A DNA stretch of 64,000 nt from an uncultured Duodenibacillus sp. (GTDB lineage Bacteria; Pseudomonadota; Gammaproteobacteria; Burkholderiales; Burkholderiaceae_F): the NCBI GenBank assembly GCA_944388865.1, contig CALXKM010000020.1, positions 1 through 64,000 of the forward strand, in the 5' to 3' direction. Below, one piece after another: positions 45,454 through 54,061 of this stretch (positions within the stretch are counted from its first letter, which is position 1; each line of letters starts with the position of its first letter). The position numbers and the translations under genes are program-made. Under the pieces are notes generated by a model. It was not told the origin of the DNA. It did no database searches and saw only the letters and a program-made list of their open reading frames with translations.

Positions 45454-48400
45454 GCATTGCAAAGAAAGTGTTGACGGGCCTTCTGGGCTTTGCGGGCGTT
45501 GTCTGCATCAGTGCCGGTCTTTTAATCAGCACCGGGCCTGGACTGAGGATTGTGCACAGCATGATGGAAAGTGCTGTGCCGGGGTTTCGAGCCGAGTCGA
45601 TGACGGGCTCGCTTCTCGAGCTGCAGGCCAATGGCGTCAAGTACGAAGAGCCCGGCATTTCCTTTGAAGGAAATATTGTCTGGGACATCAGCCTCGGCAA
45701 GCTTTTGACGGGACGAGTTGAAATTGCCTCCGTTGAACTGTCTAAGGCAAAGATTTATGTGCGCACGGCGCAGATGACGCCGGCTGAGCCGCCATCGGTT
45801 GAAGATGCCTCTGAGGGCGCGCAGGGCGCTGTTCCGGCATCCGGGCAAAGCCCTAAGAGCGGTCAGGCTGCGGCCGTCATTGAGAAGCCCAAGCGAATGG
45901 AGGCTCCTTTGCCGGTGCGTATCGGCAAGCTTTGCCTCAAGCAGATTGAAGCTGATGTTGACGGCAATGTCATCGCGCTGGGCGATTTTGCATCGGACTT
46001 TTTCTGGCAAAAGGATTTGGTGAGCATCGAAAGCCTGAGTTTGAAGGACTCAAGCTTTTTGGCGGCTCCTGCCGAACCCGTCAAAGAGTCTTTGGGCGTG
46101 GTGCTCAAGAGAACCTTTTCGCAGCCTGTGTTGCCTGCCGTTGGCGCCATCGATCTGCCCGTAGACGTCAAACTCGCGTCTTTTGTGCTTGAAAACTTTA
46201 CGCTCAAGGGCGAGCCGGATCAGAAAATCGATCATGTCTCTTTTGCGCTTTCTGCGCAAAAGGGCGTGCTTGAAATGAAGGACATTACGGCCCGAGCAAT
46301 GAATGCGGCCGTGACAGGTTCTCTTTCGCTGGGGCTTGATGCCCGGCATGTTGTTTCGGCTTCCATGCTTATTTCTGCTGAACTTCCCCGTGAGGCGATT
46401 CCGACCGGGAAGGTGCCCGAAGTCGAGCAGCCCAAGCTCACTGCCGAGCAGACGCACAATTTTTATGAACGCATCAAAGAGGCTCGGGCCGAGCGTGTTC
46501 AAGCCATTAAGGCTAGAAGAGCTGCAAGAAAAGCCGCTGCCGGCAAAAATGCCGACGGGCACAGTACCACAGCTGTTGGCACGCAAGAAGACGAGCGCAG
46601 CGCCAGGCGCACGCCTGAGGCGCGCCGCAAGGCTGCCGCCAAGTTCAGAGCCAGACTGCAGGCCTGGAGAGAAAAAGCGCGCGGCATGCTTCCCAAGCCT
46701 GCGCCGCGGCCTCCCGTCATCATCGCTTTGGCTGTCTCGGCCGAGGGCGCTCTTGCCGAAGAGATCACGGTCAAAGGATCGGCCGACAATGTTCCCGGGG
46801 TGGTCGACGGCGCTTTTGTCTTCAAGCTCTCGCCTGCGGTGCAGGGACTTCCGATTGAGGGCGAGCTAAAGGCCAAATATGTTGAGATTTCAGGCTCCTT
46901 GATTCGAGACTTTGTCTTTGACCTCAAGGGCAAGGCGGTGGACTATGCCTTTAGCTCAACGTCAAAGGCCTTCTATCCGGTCTCCGAGATGAAGTTTGTT
47001 GCTGTTGACGTTTCGCTCAAGGGCGAGGGCAGCGAGGTGCGCGCACGACTCAAGGAGCTGACTCTCAATTCAGAGCTCGGACGGGCCTCAATCGATGGTC
47101 AGGCAAATTGGAGCGACGAGATTCGCTTTGCGGCGGCGATGTACATCAACGACGTCAACACGGCGTCGATCATGCCCGAGTCGCCATTAAAGGCCGCGGG
47201 GAGCTTCGTTGTCTGGGGGGCGCAGAAAAACGGCGCCCTGTGGGCCAAGCTGCAGGATTTGACGATCCTAGGCGAACTCAGAGGTCATTCGCTTGCGCTC
47301 ACCGGAGGGTTTGAGACGCGCGGCAACGGCATGGTGGAAACGCCTGGACTTTTCTTCTCGGTGGGCGACAACACCTTCGAAGCTGCGGGGCATGTTGATG
47401 TGGCCAAGGAAGTGCCTGAGCTTGACTTCAAGGCCACGATTGACGCGCCTGATTTCGGCTTGATCGATCCTTACCTCAAAGGTTCTGTAAAAGGTAAGCT
47501 CACCGTCTCCGGCACGACCGATTTGCCTGTGATTGATGCCGACGTCACGGCAAAAAATATTGACTACATGGGCACAACTCTTGCCGAAGGCAGGCTTTTT
47601 GGGCGCGTGCGCTCGCACGGCACTGTTTCGGGCAGCCTGTCTTTGGAGCTCACAGACCTCAAGAGCCAGGGCATGGTGCTTAAAAAAGCGCAGGTCAATG
47701 CACGCGGCTCCGAGTGGCGCCATCAGGTGACCGTCAAAACAGAAGGCGAGCCAGTTTCGGTGGATTTAAAGCTCACGGGGTCCTATCACAGGATGCTCAA
47801 CAACTGGATAGGAGCGCTTGCGCAGTTTAAGGCGCAAAGCGCCTACGGTCCGGTCGAGCTCGACAAGGTCATGCCGATTGCCTTCATCAGCGCTGAGCAA
47901 AACGTCAACATCGGCAAGGCGTGCTTTAATCACCCCGATGCAAGACTGTGTCTGCAAAATAATCTCAAGGTCGATCTCACCAATCAAAGCGATCTGCGGG
48001 TGCTGCTTGGACTCGAAAAATTCGATCTTGCCTTCTTTGAGCATTATCTGCCCGGACGATTTGTAGCAAACGGCATCGTCAAGGCCGGCGCCGACATCAC
48101 GATTCCCGCAGGCATGGCTGAACTGCCGCGCGGCACCGTGCACGTGCAGGCCGCAGGCATCGGCACAAATTACCGCATGGATCTCAACGATCTCAAAGTG
48201 GGCTTCGATGAGCTTGATCTTACCGTGGGCAACACAAAGGATTCGGTCAATGCGCGCTGGAAGATCCGCATCACCAACAACGGCGACATCGAAGGCAATT
48301 TAAGCGTCAAGGACATCTTCAATGCTCGAACGCTTAGCGGAACGCTCGTGCTTGATGCGGTTGACGCAACATTGGTGAACTCGTTTTTGTCGCCTGGCGA

Positions 48401-49604
48401 GACGGCCGAAGGCGAGGTCTACGGCAATCTGCATTTTGCGGGCACGCTTGAGGAGCCGCAGATTTACGGACAGACGGGCATTCGAGGCGCAAGACTTGAT
48501 TCAACGAAGATGCCCTTTGAAATGCTCCCGAGCTCTTTTGCCTTGACCTTTGAAGGCAACAATTCGAGTTTGGACGGGCTGCTTAAGACCCCCAAGGGGG
48601 AAATCAAGCTTGCGGGCGCTGCCGACTGGCGCACCTTCGGAGAAGGCAAGGCGGTCGTCTCGGCCAAGGGCGTGAGCCTGCGAGTGACGCTGCCGCCCGA
48701 TGTGGAGTTTGATTTGACTACTGATGTGCGCTGCGAGGCAAGTGCCGAACTCATCAAGCTCGACGGTTCGCTTGATTTGCCGTGGGCGCGCGTGCAGGTC
48801 TCCGAACTGCCGCCTTCGACGGTGGAGGTTTCCGACGATGTGGTGCGCATGGATCGTCCTCGCATCAAGAAAAAAGATCGTTCGCAGGCCATTCCCATTG
48901 AAAGCAATCTTTTCATCAACATCGGCGACGATGTGCGCGTTGAGGCCATGGGGCTCAAGGCGCGCCTAACGGGTGAACTGCACGTTGTTCAGGACAATGG
49001 CACGTTGGGGTTGACAGGAGAGGTTTCCGTGCCAAGCGGGCAATTCAAGGCCTATGGTCAGGATCTGATCGTGCGCCGCGGAGAGTTTCACTTTACTGGC
49101 GCGGCGGCCAATCCGATGCTCGATCTTGAAGCCATCCGCAATCCCGAGCGAACGGCCGACGATGTCATCGCCGGCGTGCGCATTACGGGTACGGCAGATT
49201 TTCCTGAGGTGAAGGTGTTTTCCGATCCCGAGATGTCCGAAACAGAAGCCTTAAGCTACCTGATTCGCGGCGAAGGACTTGATCCTTCAGGCGACTCGGA
49301 CAACACGATGATCACCTCGGCACTGATCAATTTGGGCCTAAGCCAAGGCTCTCAGGTATTTGAATCGCTTGGCGATGCCGTGGGCATCAGCGGCCTAGGC
49401 TTGGAGACCGAAGGCGTGGGCGACAGCTCCCAGCTTGTGGTTTCGGGCTATGTGCTGCCGGGCTTGAAGGTGAAGTACGGCGTGGGCATTTTCGACTCTC
49501 TCACGACGCTTACGCTGCGCTATCGCGTCATCCCCAAACTTTATGTGGAAGCCGTGAGCGGCGTGGATCAGGCGCTCGACTTCCTGTATTCGTTTGAGTT
49601 CTGA
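45450..49604 (+). CDS. tamB: translocation/assembly module TamB
   Basis: 1384 residues, an inner-membrane-anchored AsmA-like protein forming a long beta-taco groove across the periplasm. The N-terminal anchor is at about 8-30 (LTGLLGFAGVVCISAGLLIS). The C-terminal TamB (DUF490) domain ends with SGVDQALDFLYSFEF, the typical barrel-binding tail; GEVSVPSGQFKAYGQDLIVRR and SDPEMSETEALSYLIRGE are conserved. An unusual Arg/Lys/Ala-rich stretch occupies about residues 340-420. The ATG overlaps the tamA stop (ATGA), so the partners are co-translated. Confidence 0.93.
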   Translation: MSIAKKVLTGLLGFAGVVCISAGLLISTGPGLRIVHSMMESAVPGFRAESMTGSLLELQANGVKYEEPGISFEGNIVWDISLGKLLTGRVEIASVELSKAKIYVRTAQMTPAEPPSVEDASEGAQGAVPASGQSPKSGQAAAVIEKPKRMEAPLPVRIGKLCLKQIEADVDGNVIALGDFASDFFWQKDLVSIESLSLKDSSFLAAPAEPVKESLGVVLKRTFSQPVLPAVGAIDLPVDVKLASFVLENFTLKGEPDQKIDHVSFALSAQKGVLEMKDITARAMNAAVTGSLSLGLDARHVVSASMLISAELPREAIPTGKVPEVEQPKLTAEQTHNFYERIKEARAERVQAIKARRAARKAAAGKNADGHSTTAVGTQEDERSARRTPEARRKAAAKFRARLQAWREKARGMLPKPAPRPPVIIALAVSAEGALAEEITVKGSADNVPGVVDGAFVFKLSPAVQGLPIEGELKAKYVEISGSLIRDFVFDLKGKAVDYAFSSTSKAFYPVSEMKFVAVDVSLKGEGSEVRARLKELTLNSELGRASIDGQANWSDEIRFAAAMYINDVNTASIMPESPLKAAGSFVVWGAQKNGALWAKLQDLTILGELRGHSLALTGGFETRGNGMVETPGLFFSVGDNTFEAAGHVDVAKEVPELDFKATIDAPDFGLIDPYLKGSVKGKLTVSGTTDLPVIDADVTAKNIDYMGTTLAEGRLFGRVRSHGTVSGSLSLELTDLKSQGMVLKKAQVNARGSEWRHQVTVKTEGEPVSVDLKLTGSYHRMLNNWIGALAQFKAQSAYGPVELDKVMPIAFISAEQNVNIGKACFNHPDARLCLQNNLKVDLTNQSDLRVLLGLEKFDLAFFEHYLPGRFVANGIVKAGADITIPAGMAELPRGTVHVQAAGIGTNYRMDLNDLKVGFDELDLTVGNTKDSVNARWKIRITNNGDIEGNLSVKDIFNARTLSGTLVLDAVDATLVNSFLSPGETAEGEVYGNLHFAGTLEEPQIYGQTGIRGARLDSTKMPFEMLPSSFALTFEGNNSSLDGLLKTPKGEIKLAGAADWRTFGEGKAVVSAKGVSLRVTLPPDVEFDLTTDVRCEASAELIKLDGSLDLPWARVQVSELPPSTVEVSDDVVRMDRPRIKKKDRSQAIPIESNLFINIGDDVRVEAMGLKARLTGELHVVQDNGTLGLTGEVSVPSGQFKAYGQDLIVRRGEFHFTGAAANPMLDLEAIRNPERTADDVIAGVRITGTADFPEVKVFSDPEMSETEALSYLIRGEGLDPSGDSDNTMITSALINLGLSQGSQVFESLGDAVGISGLGLETEGVGDSSQLVVSGYVLPGLKVKYGVGIFDSLTTLTLRYRVIPKLYVEAVSGVDQALDFLYSFEF

Positions 49605-49629
49605 GTTTTGCGAAAAAGGACAAAGACCG

Positions 49630-50358
49630 ATGGATCAAAACCAAGCAAAAGCAACCCTTGAAGACATTTCCGATTACTGGAATGAACGATCGGAAGGCTA
49701 TGACGCGCAGGTGAAAAAGGAAGAAAGCGAGGGTGCTTTTGAAGCCTATCTCGAGTATTTGGACGATGTGAACGGCAAGGATGTGCTTGACATTGGCTGC
49801 GGTCCCGGCTTTTTTGCCGTGGAGCTTGCCCGGCGAGGCGCTCGCGTGACCGCTGTCGACATCAGTCCTGAAATGCTGCAAAAAACGCGCCAGCGCGCTC
49901 AGGCTGCTGGTGTTGATGTGCAGGTGCTTCAAGCCGATTGCCAGGCGCTGGATTTTGGTGAGGGCTGCTTTGATTTGATCTGCTCGCGCAACGTCGTTTG
50001 GAATCTGGCCTGGCCGCGAGAGGCCTATGAGGTCTGGTGGAGGATGCTCAGAGACGACGGCAGAATCGTCGTCTTTGACGGCAATCATTACCGGCACTAT
50101 TTTGATGCGGCGTATGCTCGCGCTAGACAGGAGCCGCTTCCTAACGACAACCATATCATGCTGGGAGTTTCGCCCGAAAGAATCGACAGAATTGCCCGCA
50201 TGCTGCCCATGGGACAGGTTGATCGTCCGGGGTGGGACTGGTCGACATTCATCGAATTGGGAGCTGGCTCGGTTGAAGCCGTGCCGCTTACCTTCATCAA
50301 GGATCCGGAGACAGGCAGAAAGCTCGTTTTTGAGTTTGTCGTCATTGCACATAAGTAG
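49630..50358 (+). CDS. class I SAM-dependent methyltransferase
   Basis: 242 residues. SAM motif I is VLDIGCGPGFFAVELARRG (about 50-68), with VTAVDISPEML as motif II and LICSRNVVWNLAWP as the later motif. It resembles ubiquinone/menaquinone-type methyltransferases, but the substrate cannot be told from the sequence. The ATG at 49630 follows AAGGACAAAG; it begins 25 bases after tamB. No further operon partner downstream. Confidence 0.85.
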   Translation: MDQNQAKATLEDISDYWNERSEGYDAQVKKEESEGAFEAYLEYLDDVNGKDVLDIGCGPGFFAVELARRGARVTAVDISPEMLQKTRQRAQAAGVDVQVLQADCQALDFGEGCFDLICSRNVVWNLAWPREAYEVWWRMLRDDGRIVVFDGNHYRHYFDAAYARARQEPLPNDNHIMLGVSPERIDRIARMLPMGQVDRPGWDWSTFIELGAGSVEAVPLTFIKDPETGRKLVFEFVVIAHK

Positions 50359-50375
50359 GATGTCTTAAGCCTAAA

Positions 50376-50410
50376 GGCGCAAAAGTGCTGTTTTTGTTGC
50401 AATTTGCGCC
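50376..50410 (+). terminator. hairpin after the methyltransferase gene
   Basis: GGCGCAAA (50376-50383) and TTTGCGCC (50403-50410) pair over eight bases; the loop contains a T-run, and no T-run follows the stem. Possible weak terminator or RNA end. Confidence 0.35.
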
Positions 50411-50502
50411 AAACGCGCTTAGCCTGTCGAAATCGTTTTCTCGAATTTTGATGCAAGCGGTCCGTTCGCTGGCGTCTGTAAAAAAGAACGCTTTGCGCCG
50501 TC

Positions 50503-50533
50503 GGCATCTTTTTCGGCAGTAAAAAAAGATGCC
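50503..50533. promoter_or_regulatory. inverted repeat upstream of sstT
   Basis: GGCATCTTTTT (50503-50513) and AAAAAGATGCC (50523-50533) pair perfectly over 11 bases about 50 bases before the sstT start. It could be a leader hairpin or a terminator of minus-strand transcription. Confidence 0.4.
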
Positions 50534-50584
50534 CTATGGAGCGGGTTGCGCCAAAGATAACAATAAGAAATAAGGAGGCTTTTT

Positions 50585-51847
50585 ATGCCGGCTCATGAAC
50601 ATCGTCCTCTCATGCATCGCGCCATGCCCTTTTTGCTGGGAGGCTCTTTAGTCAAGCAGATCATCATCGGTTTGATTCTGGGCATTGTTGTGGCATTCGT
50701 GTCGCCCTCGACAGCCGTTGTCTGCGGTTTTTTAGGCACGCTTTTCGTGTCTGCCTTAAAGGCGGTTGCCCCGGTGCTCGTCTTTGTATTGGTAGGCGCG
50801 GCAATTGCCAATCAGCAGATTGATGGCCGAACGCAGATGAGGCCGATCATTGTGCTTTATCTGGTGGGGACGTTTGCAGCGGCCGCAACCGCGGTGATCG
50901 TCAGCTTCATTTGGCCTGTGACCATTGAGTTTGCCAAGGCCTCCCAAGATGTGGCAACGCCTGGCGATATCGTCGAAGTTCTGCGCAATCTTTTGGTGAG
51001 CGTGGTCGACAACCCAGTGCATGCGATCATGAACGGCAACTACATCGGCATCCTTGCTTGGGCCATTGGTCTGGGCATTGCCATGCGCAAGGCCTCAAAC
51101 AACACCCGCGGCGTGATGAACGACATTGCCGACGGCGTGGAATTTATCGTGCGCGTGGTGATTCGCTTTGCGCCGGTGGGCATTTTCGGCCTGGTGGCCA
51201 ATACGTTTGCCACCGAGGGACTCTCAGTGCTTTTGGGCTATGCACAGCTTCTGGTGGTGCTTTTGGGATGCATGGCGTTTGTTGCGCTTGTGATCAACCC
51301 GGTCATCGTTTGGTTCTGCATTCGCCGCAATCCGTATCCATTGACGCTCATGATGCTGCGCGAGTCGGGCGTGACGGCTTTCTTTACCCGTTCATCGGCG
51401 GCCAACATTCCGGTCAATCTGGAGATTTGCCGCAAGCTCAACCTCGATGAGGGAACGTTTAGCGTCTCCATTCCGCTGGGAGCGACCATCAACATGGCGG
51501 GCGCGGCCATTACGATCACCGTGCTGTCGCTGTCGGCGGCTTTTTCGCTGGGCGTGACAGTCGATATTCCGACGGCAATTTTGCTAAGCGTCGTGGCTAG
51601 TCTTTGCGCCTGCGGCGCAGCGGGCGTGCCCGGCGGCTCTCTGATGCTCATTCCCTTGGCTTGCTCGCTTTTTGGCGTCGACAACAACACGGCCATGCAG
51701 GTCGTGGCAGTGGGCTTTATCATCGGCGTGCTGCAGGACTCCGCGGAGACGGCGCTCAACAGCTCTTCGGATGCGCTCTTTACGGCGGCGGCCTGCATGC
51801 GCGCCAAGCGGCTTGAAGCCCAAGCGCTGCAAAAAAGCGGCAAGTAG
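50585..51847 (+). CDS. sstT: serine/threonine:sodium symporter SstT
   Basis: 420 residues of the dicarboxylate/amino acid:cation symporter (DAACS) family. Recognisable SstT segments are [55 protein letters not shown] and [16 protein letters not shown]. It imports serine and threonine with sodium across the inner membrane, useful for an amino-acid-fermenting or asaccharolytic life style. AAGGAGGC lies nine bases upstream. Confidence 0.95.
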   Translation: MPAHEHRPLMHRAMPFLLGGSLVKQIIIGLILGIVVAFVSPSTAVVCGFLGTLFVSALKAVAPVLVFVLVGAAIANQQIDGRTQMRPIIVLYLVGTFAAAATAVIVSFIWPVTIEFAKASQDVATPGDIVEVLRNLLVSVVDNPVHAIMNGNYIGILAWAIGLGIAMRKASNNTRGVMNDIADGVEFIVRVVIRFAPVGIFGLVANTFATEGLSVLLGYAQLLVVLLGCMAFVALVINPVIVWFCIRRNPYPLTLMMLRESGVTAFFTRSSAANIPVNLEICRKLNLDEGTFSVSIPLGATINMAGAAITITVLSLSAAFSLGVTVDIPTAILLSVVASLCACGAAGVPGGSLMLIPLACSLFGVDNNTAMQVVAVGFIIGVLQDSAETALNSSSDALFTAAACMRAKRLEAQALQKSGK

Positions 51848-51931
51848 CCTATCGGCGCCCGTAAAATACGGTCTTTCAAATTGTCCTCCCGGTCGTCGGC
51901 GCTGCAGTCGGCGACCGGAAATTTTCGTCCC

Positions 51932-53800
51932 ATGACTGAGAGCACCAATCAAGCGCTGCACATTCTTCAGACTGTTTTCGGCCTGCATGCCTTTCGAGGC
52001 TTTCAGCAGGAAGTCATCGAGACGGTCGCAGCAGGACAGGATGCCTTGGTGCTGATGCCCACGGGCGGCGGCAAAAGCCTGTGCTACCAAATTCCGGCGC
52101 TGATGCGCTCGGGCGTGGCCGTCATCGTCTCGCCATTGATTGCGCTTATGGCCGATCAGGTCAGTGCGCTCAGGCAAATCGGCGTGCCGGCTGCGTTTCT
52201 GAATTCAACGCAAACGGCAAAGGAGAGCTTTGAGGTCAAGCGCGCTCTTATCGAGGGGCGCGTGAAGCTTCTTTACGTGGCACCCGAACGGCTGGTGATG
52301 CCCTCCATGGTCGAGTTGCTCGACAAACTCGAAGTGGCGCTTTTTGCCATTGACGAGGCGCACTGCGTGTCGATGTGGGGGCACGATTTCAGGCCGGAGT
52401 ACGGGGCGCTTAGTTTTTTGCGCGAACACTGGCCGCAGGTGCCCAGAGTTGCTCTGACGGCAACGGCCGATCTCAATACCCGCAAGGAAATCTGCGAAAA
52501 GCTCCTGATGAACCATCGCATGTTTGTGGCAAGCTTTGATCGCCCGAACATTCGCTATACCGTGGTCAATAAGCATCGCCGCTCGCAGGCGCTCGATAAG
52601 CTCGTACGGTTTATTAAGCAGGAGCATTTCGGCCAAAGCGGCATCGTGTACTGTCTTAAGCGCGACAGCGTGGATGAGGCTGCCAGAGCGCTCAACGAGC
52701 GCGACATTGCGGCGCTTTCCTATCATGCGGGACTTGAAGCCGAGGTGCGCGCGCAGCGTCAGGATCGGTTTTTGCGCGAAGACGGAATCGTGATGTGCGC
52801 GACCATTGCCTTCGGCATGGGAATCGACAAGCCTGACGTGCGCTTTGTGGCGCATCTTGACATGCCCAAGAGCATTGAAAACTATTTTCAGGAAACAGGC
52901 CGCGCGGGACGCGACGGAGAGCCGGCCGACGCCTGGATGGCCTACGGCATCAGCGACATTCTCGATCAGCGCTACTTCATTGATGCAAGCTCCGGCAGCG
53001 ACGTCTACAAAATGCGGCAGCGCGCCAAGCTCGATGCGATGCTGGCCTTTGCAGAAACTTCAAGTTGCCGCAGACAGATGCTGTTGCGCTACTTTGCCGA
53101 GGAGGCGCCGGACAATTGCGACAACTGCGACAACTGCCTGTATCCTCCAAAGGTGCTTGACGTTACGATTCTTGCTCAAAAGCTCGTGAGCTGCATCTGG
53201 CGCTGCATCAAAGCAAGCGGACACAGCTACGGTGCGGGCTATATTTTTGCTGTTTTGCAGGGGCGCGAAACCGAGCGCATCATTTCACGCGGCCACGACA
53301 AGCTCTCCACTTTCGGCATCGGCCGTGCAGTTGAGGAGGATCATTGGAGACGCGTGCTGCGTCAGCTCATCGTCATGGGCATTGTGGGGGTCGATGCCGA
53401 GCACATGAATACGCTCACGATCGAGCCTCGCGCCAAGGATCTGCTCAAGGGCGAGCTCAAAGTTTTTGTGGTTGACGATGATCATCGCGCCAGCCGCAAG
53501 AGGGCGCCCGTCAGAAAGCTCGCCGACGATGATCTCTCAAGCGACGAGCGAGCGCTTTTTTCGTTGCTCAAAGGGTGGCGAAAAGAAGAATCACAGCGCC
53601 AGGGCGTACCCGCTTATGTGATCTGTCCGGACGCGACGCTGCGCGACATCGCCAGACAAAAGCCGTGCGGCCGCCAACTTCTTGCCGACGTGCAGGGCAT
53701 GGGCGAAAAGCGTTTGGAGTGCTACGGCAAAGCGCTCACGGCAATTGTTCGGAAGTTTCTCAAGGACAACGCGCAAGAAAGCCCTGCGTTCTCTCCGTAG
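51932..53800 (+). CDS. recQ: ATP-dependent DNA helicase RecQ
   Basis: 622 residues. Helicase domain with Walker A MPTGGGKSLCYQ (about 45) and DEAH in FAIDEAHCVSMWGHDF (about 143); second RecA-like lobe with GRAGRDGEP; zinc-binding Cys set (CRRQMLLRYF, CDNCDNC, about 380-402); a winged-helix RQC domain; and an HRDC domain at about 535-610. RecQ unwinds 3'-5' in recombination and replication repair. The ATG at 51932 is chosen over upstream in-frame starts; a seven-pair stem (51889-51895 with 51912-51918) lies just before it. Confidence 0.95.
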   Translation: MTESTNQALHILQTVFGLHAFRGFQQEVIETVAAGQDALVLMPTGGGKSLCYQIPALMRSGVAVIVSPLIALMADQVSALRQIGVPAAFLNSTQTAKESFEVKRALIEGRVKLLYVAPERLVMPSMVELLDKLEVALFAIDEAHCVSMWGHDFRPEYGALSFLREHWPQVPRVALTATADLNTRKEICEKLLMNHRMFVASFDRPNIRYTVVNKHRRSQALDKLVRFIKQEHFGQSGIVYCLKRDSVDEAARALNERDIAALSYHAGLEAEVRAQRQDRFLREDGIVMCATIAFGMGIDKPDVRFVAHLDMPKSIENYFQETGRAGRDGEPADAWMAYGISDILDQRYFIDASSGSDVYKMRQRAKLDAMLAFAETSSCRRQMLLRYFAEEAPDNCDNCDNCLYPPKVLDVTILAQKLVSCIWRCIKASGHSYGAGYIFAVLQGRETERIISRGHDKLSTFGIGRAVEEDHWRRVLRQLIVMGIVGVDAEHMNTLTIEPRAKDLLKGELKVFVVDDDHRASRKRAPVRKLADDDLSSDERALFSLLKGWRKEESQRQGVPAYVICPDATLRDIARQKPCGRQLLADVQGMGEKRLECYGKALTAIVRKFLKDNAQESPAFSP

Positions 53801-53863
53801 AGACCGTTGCGGCACAGGCAGAGAGCTCGGACTTTTGTTGAAATGACGACAAAAATTCTCCGC

Positions 53864-53881
53864 ATTTGCCTTAAGGCAAAT
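53864..53881. promoter_or_regulatory. perfect 18-bp palindrome upstream of the split flavocytochrome
   Basis: ATTTGCCTTAAGGCAAAT reads identically on both strands. It partly overlaps the next inverted repeat (53878-53895). Such symmetry suggests a dimeric regulator site; the regulator is not identified. Confidence 0.55.
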
Positions 53882-53895
53882 CTCTTAGGAGATTT
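53878..53895. promoter_or_regulatory. distal operator candidate (AAATCTCyTAGGAGrTTT type)
   Basis: AAATCTCTTAGGAGATTT is an imperfect palindrome, one pair off symmetry. It repeats almost exactly 43 bp downstream (about four helix turns). Confidence 0.6.
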
Positions 53896-53918
53896 CTTTC
53901 CAAACCCCATGCTTTTAA

Positions 53919-53940
53919 GCAAATCTCCTAGGAGGTTTGC
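53919..53940. promoter_or_regulatory. proximal operator candidate
   Basis: A 22-bp inverted repeat GCAAATCTCCTAGGAGGTTTGC has only one mismatched pair. It shares the CTCyTAGGAG core with the distal site. Confidence 0.6.
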
Positions 53941-53945
53941 CGTCG

Positions 53946-53951
53946 GATAAT
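53946..53951 (+). promoter_or_regulatory. candidate -10 element of the flavoprotein gene
   Basis: GATAAT is the best -10 match upstream of the gene. No good -35 sits 17 bases before it; the proximal operator covers that region, as expected for repression or for activator-dependent expression. A small hairpin (53969-53975 with 53982-53988) lies in the leader. Confidence 0.45.
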
Positions 53952-54061
53952 GGACGCAGAGAGTAAAGGCATCTTTACTTGAAGATGCATTTGTTGCAGA
54001 CAGCAGACGGCTGCGGACGTATGAGCGCTGCGCACCGCGCTGCAAAAAGAGGAGAAAGAAC

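Noticed and set aside
53864..53940. The palindromes upstream of the flavoprotein as terminators of recQ
   Set aside because: The repeats have almost no loop and no T-run, so they suit protein-binding sites rather than intrinsic terminators.
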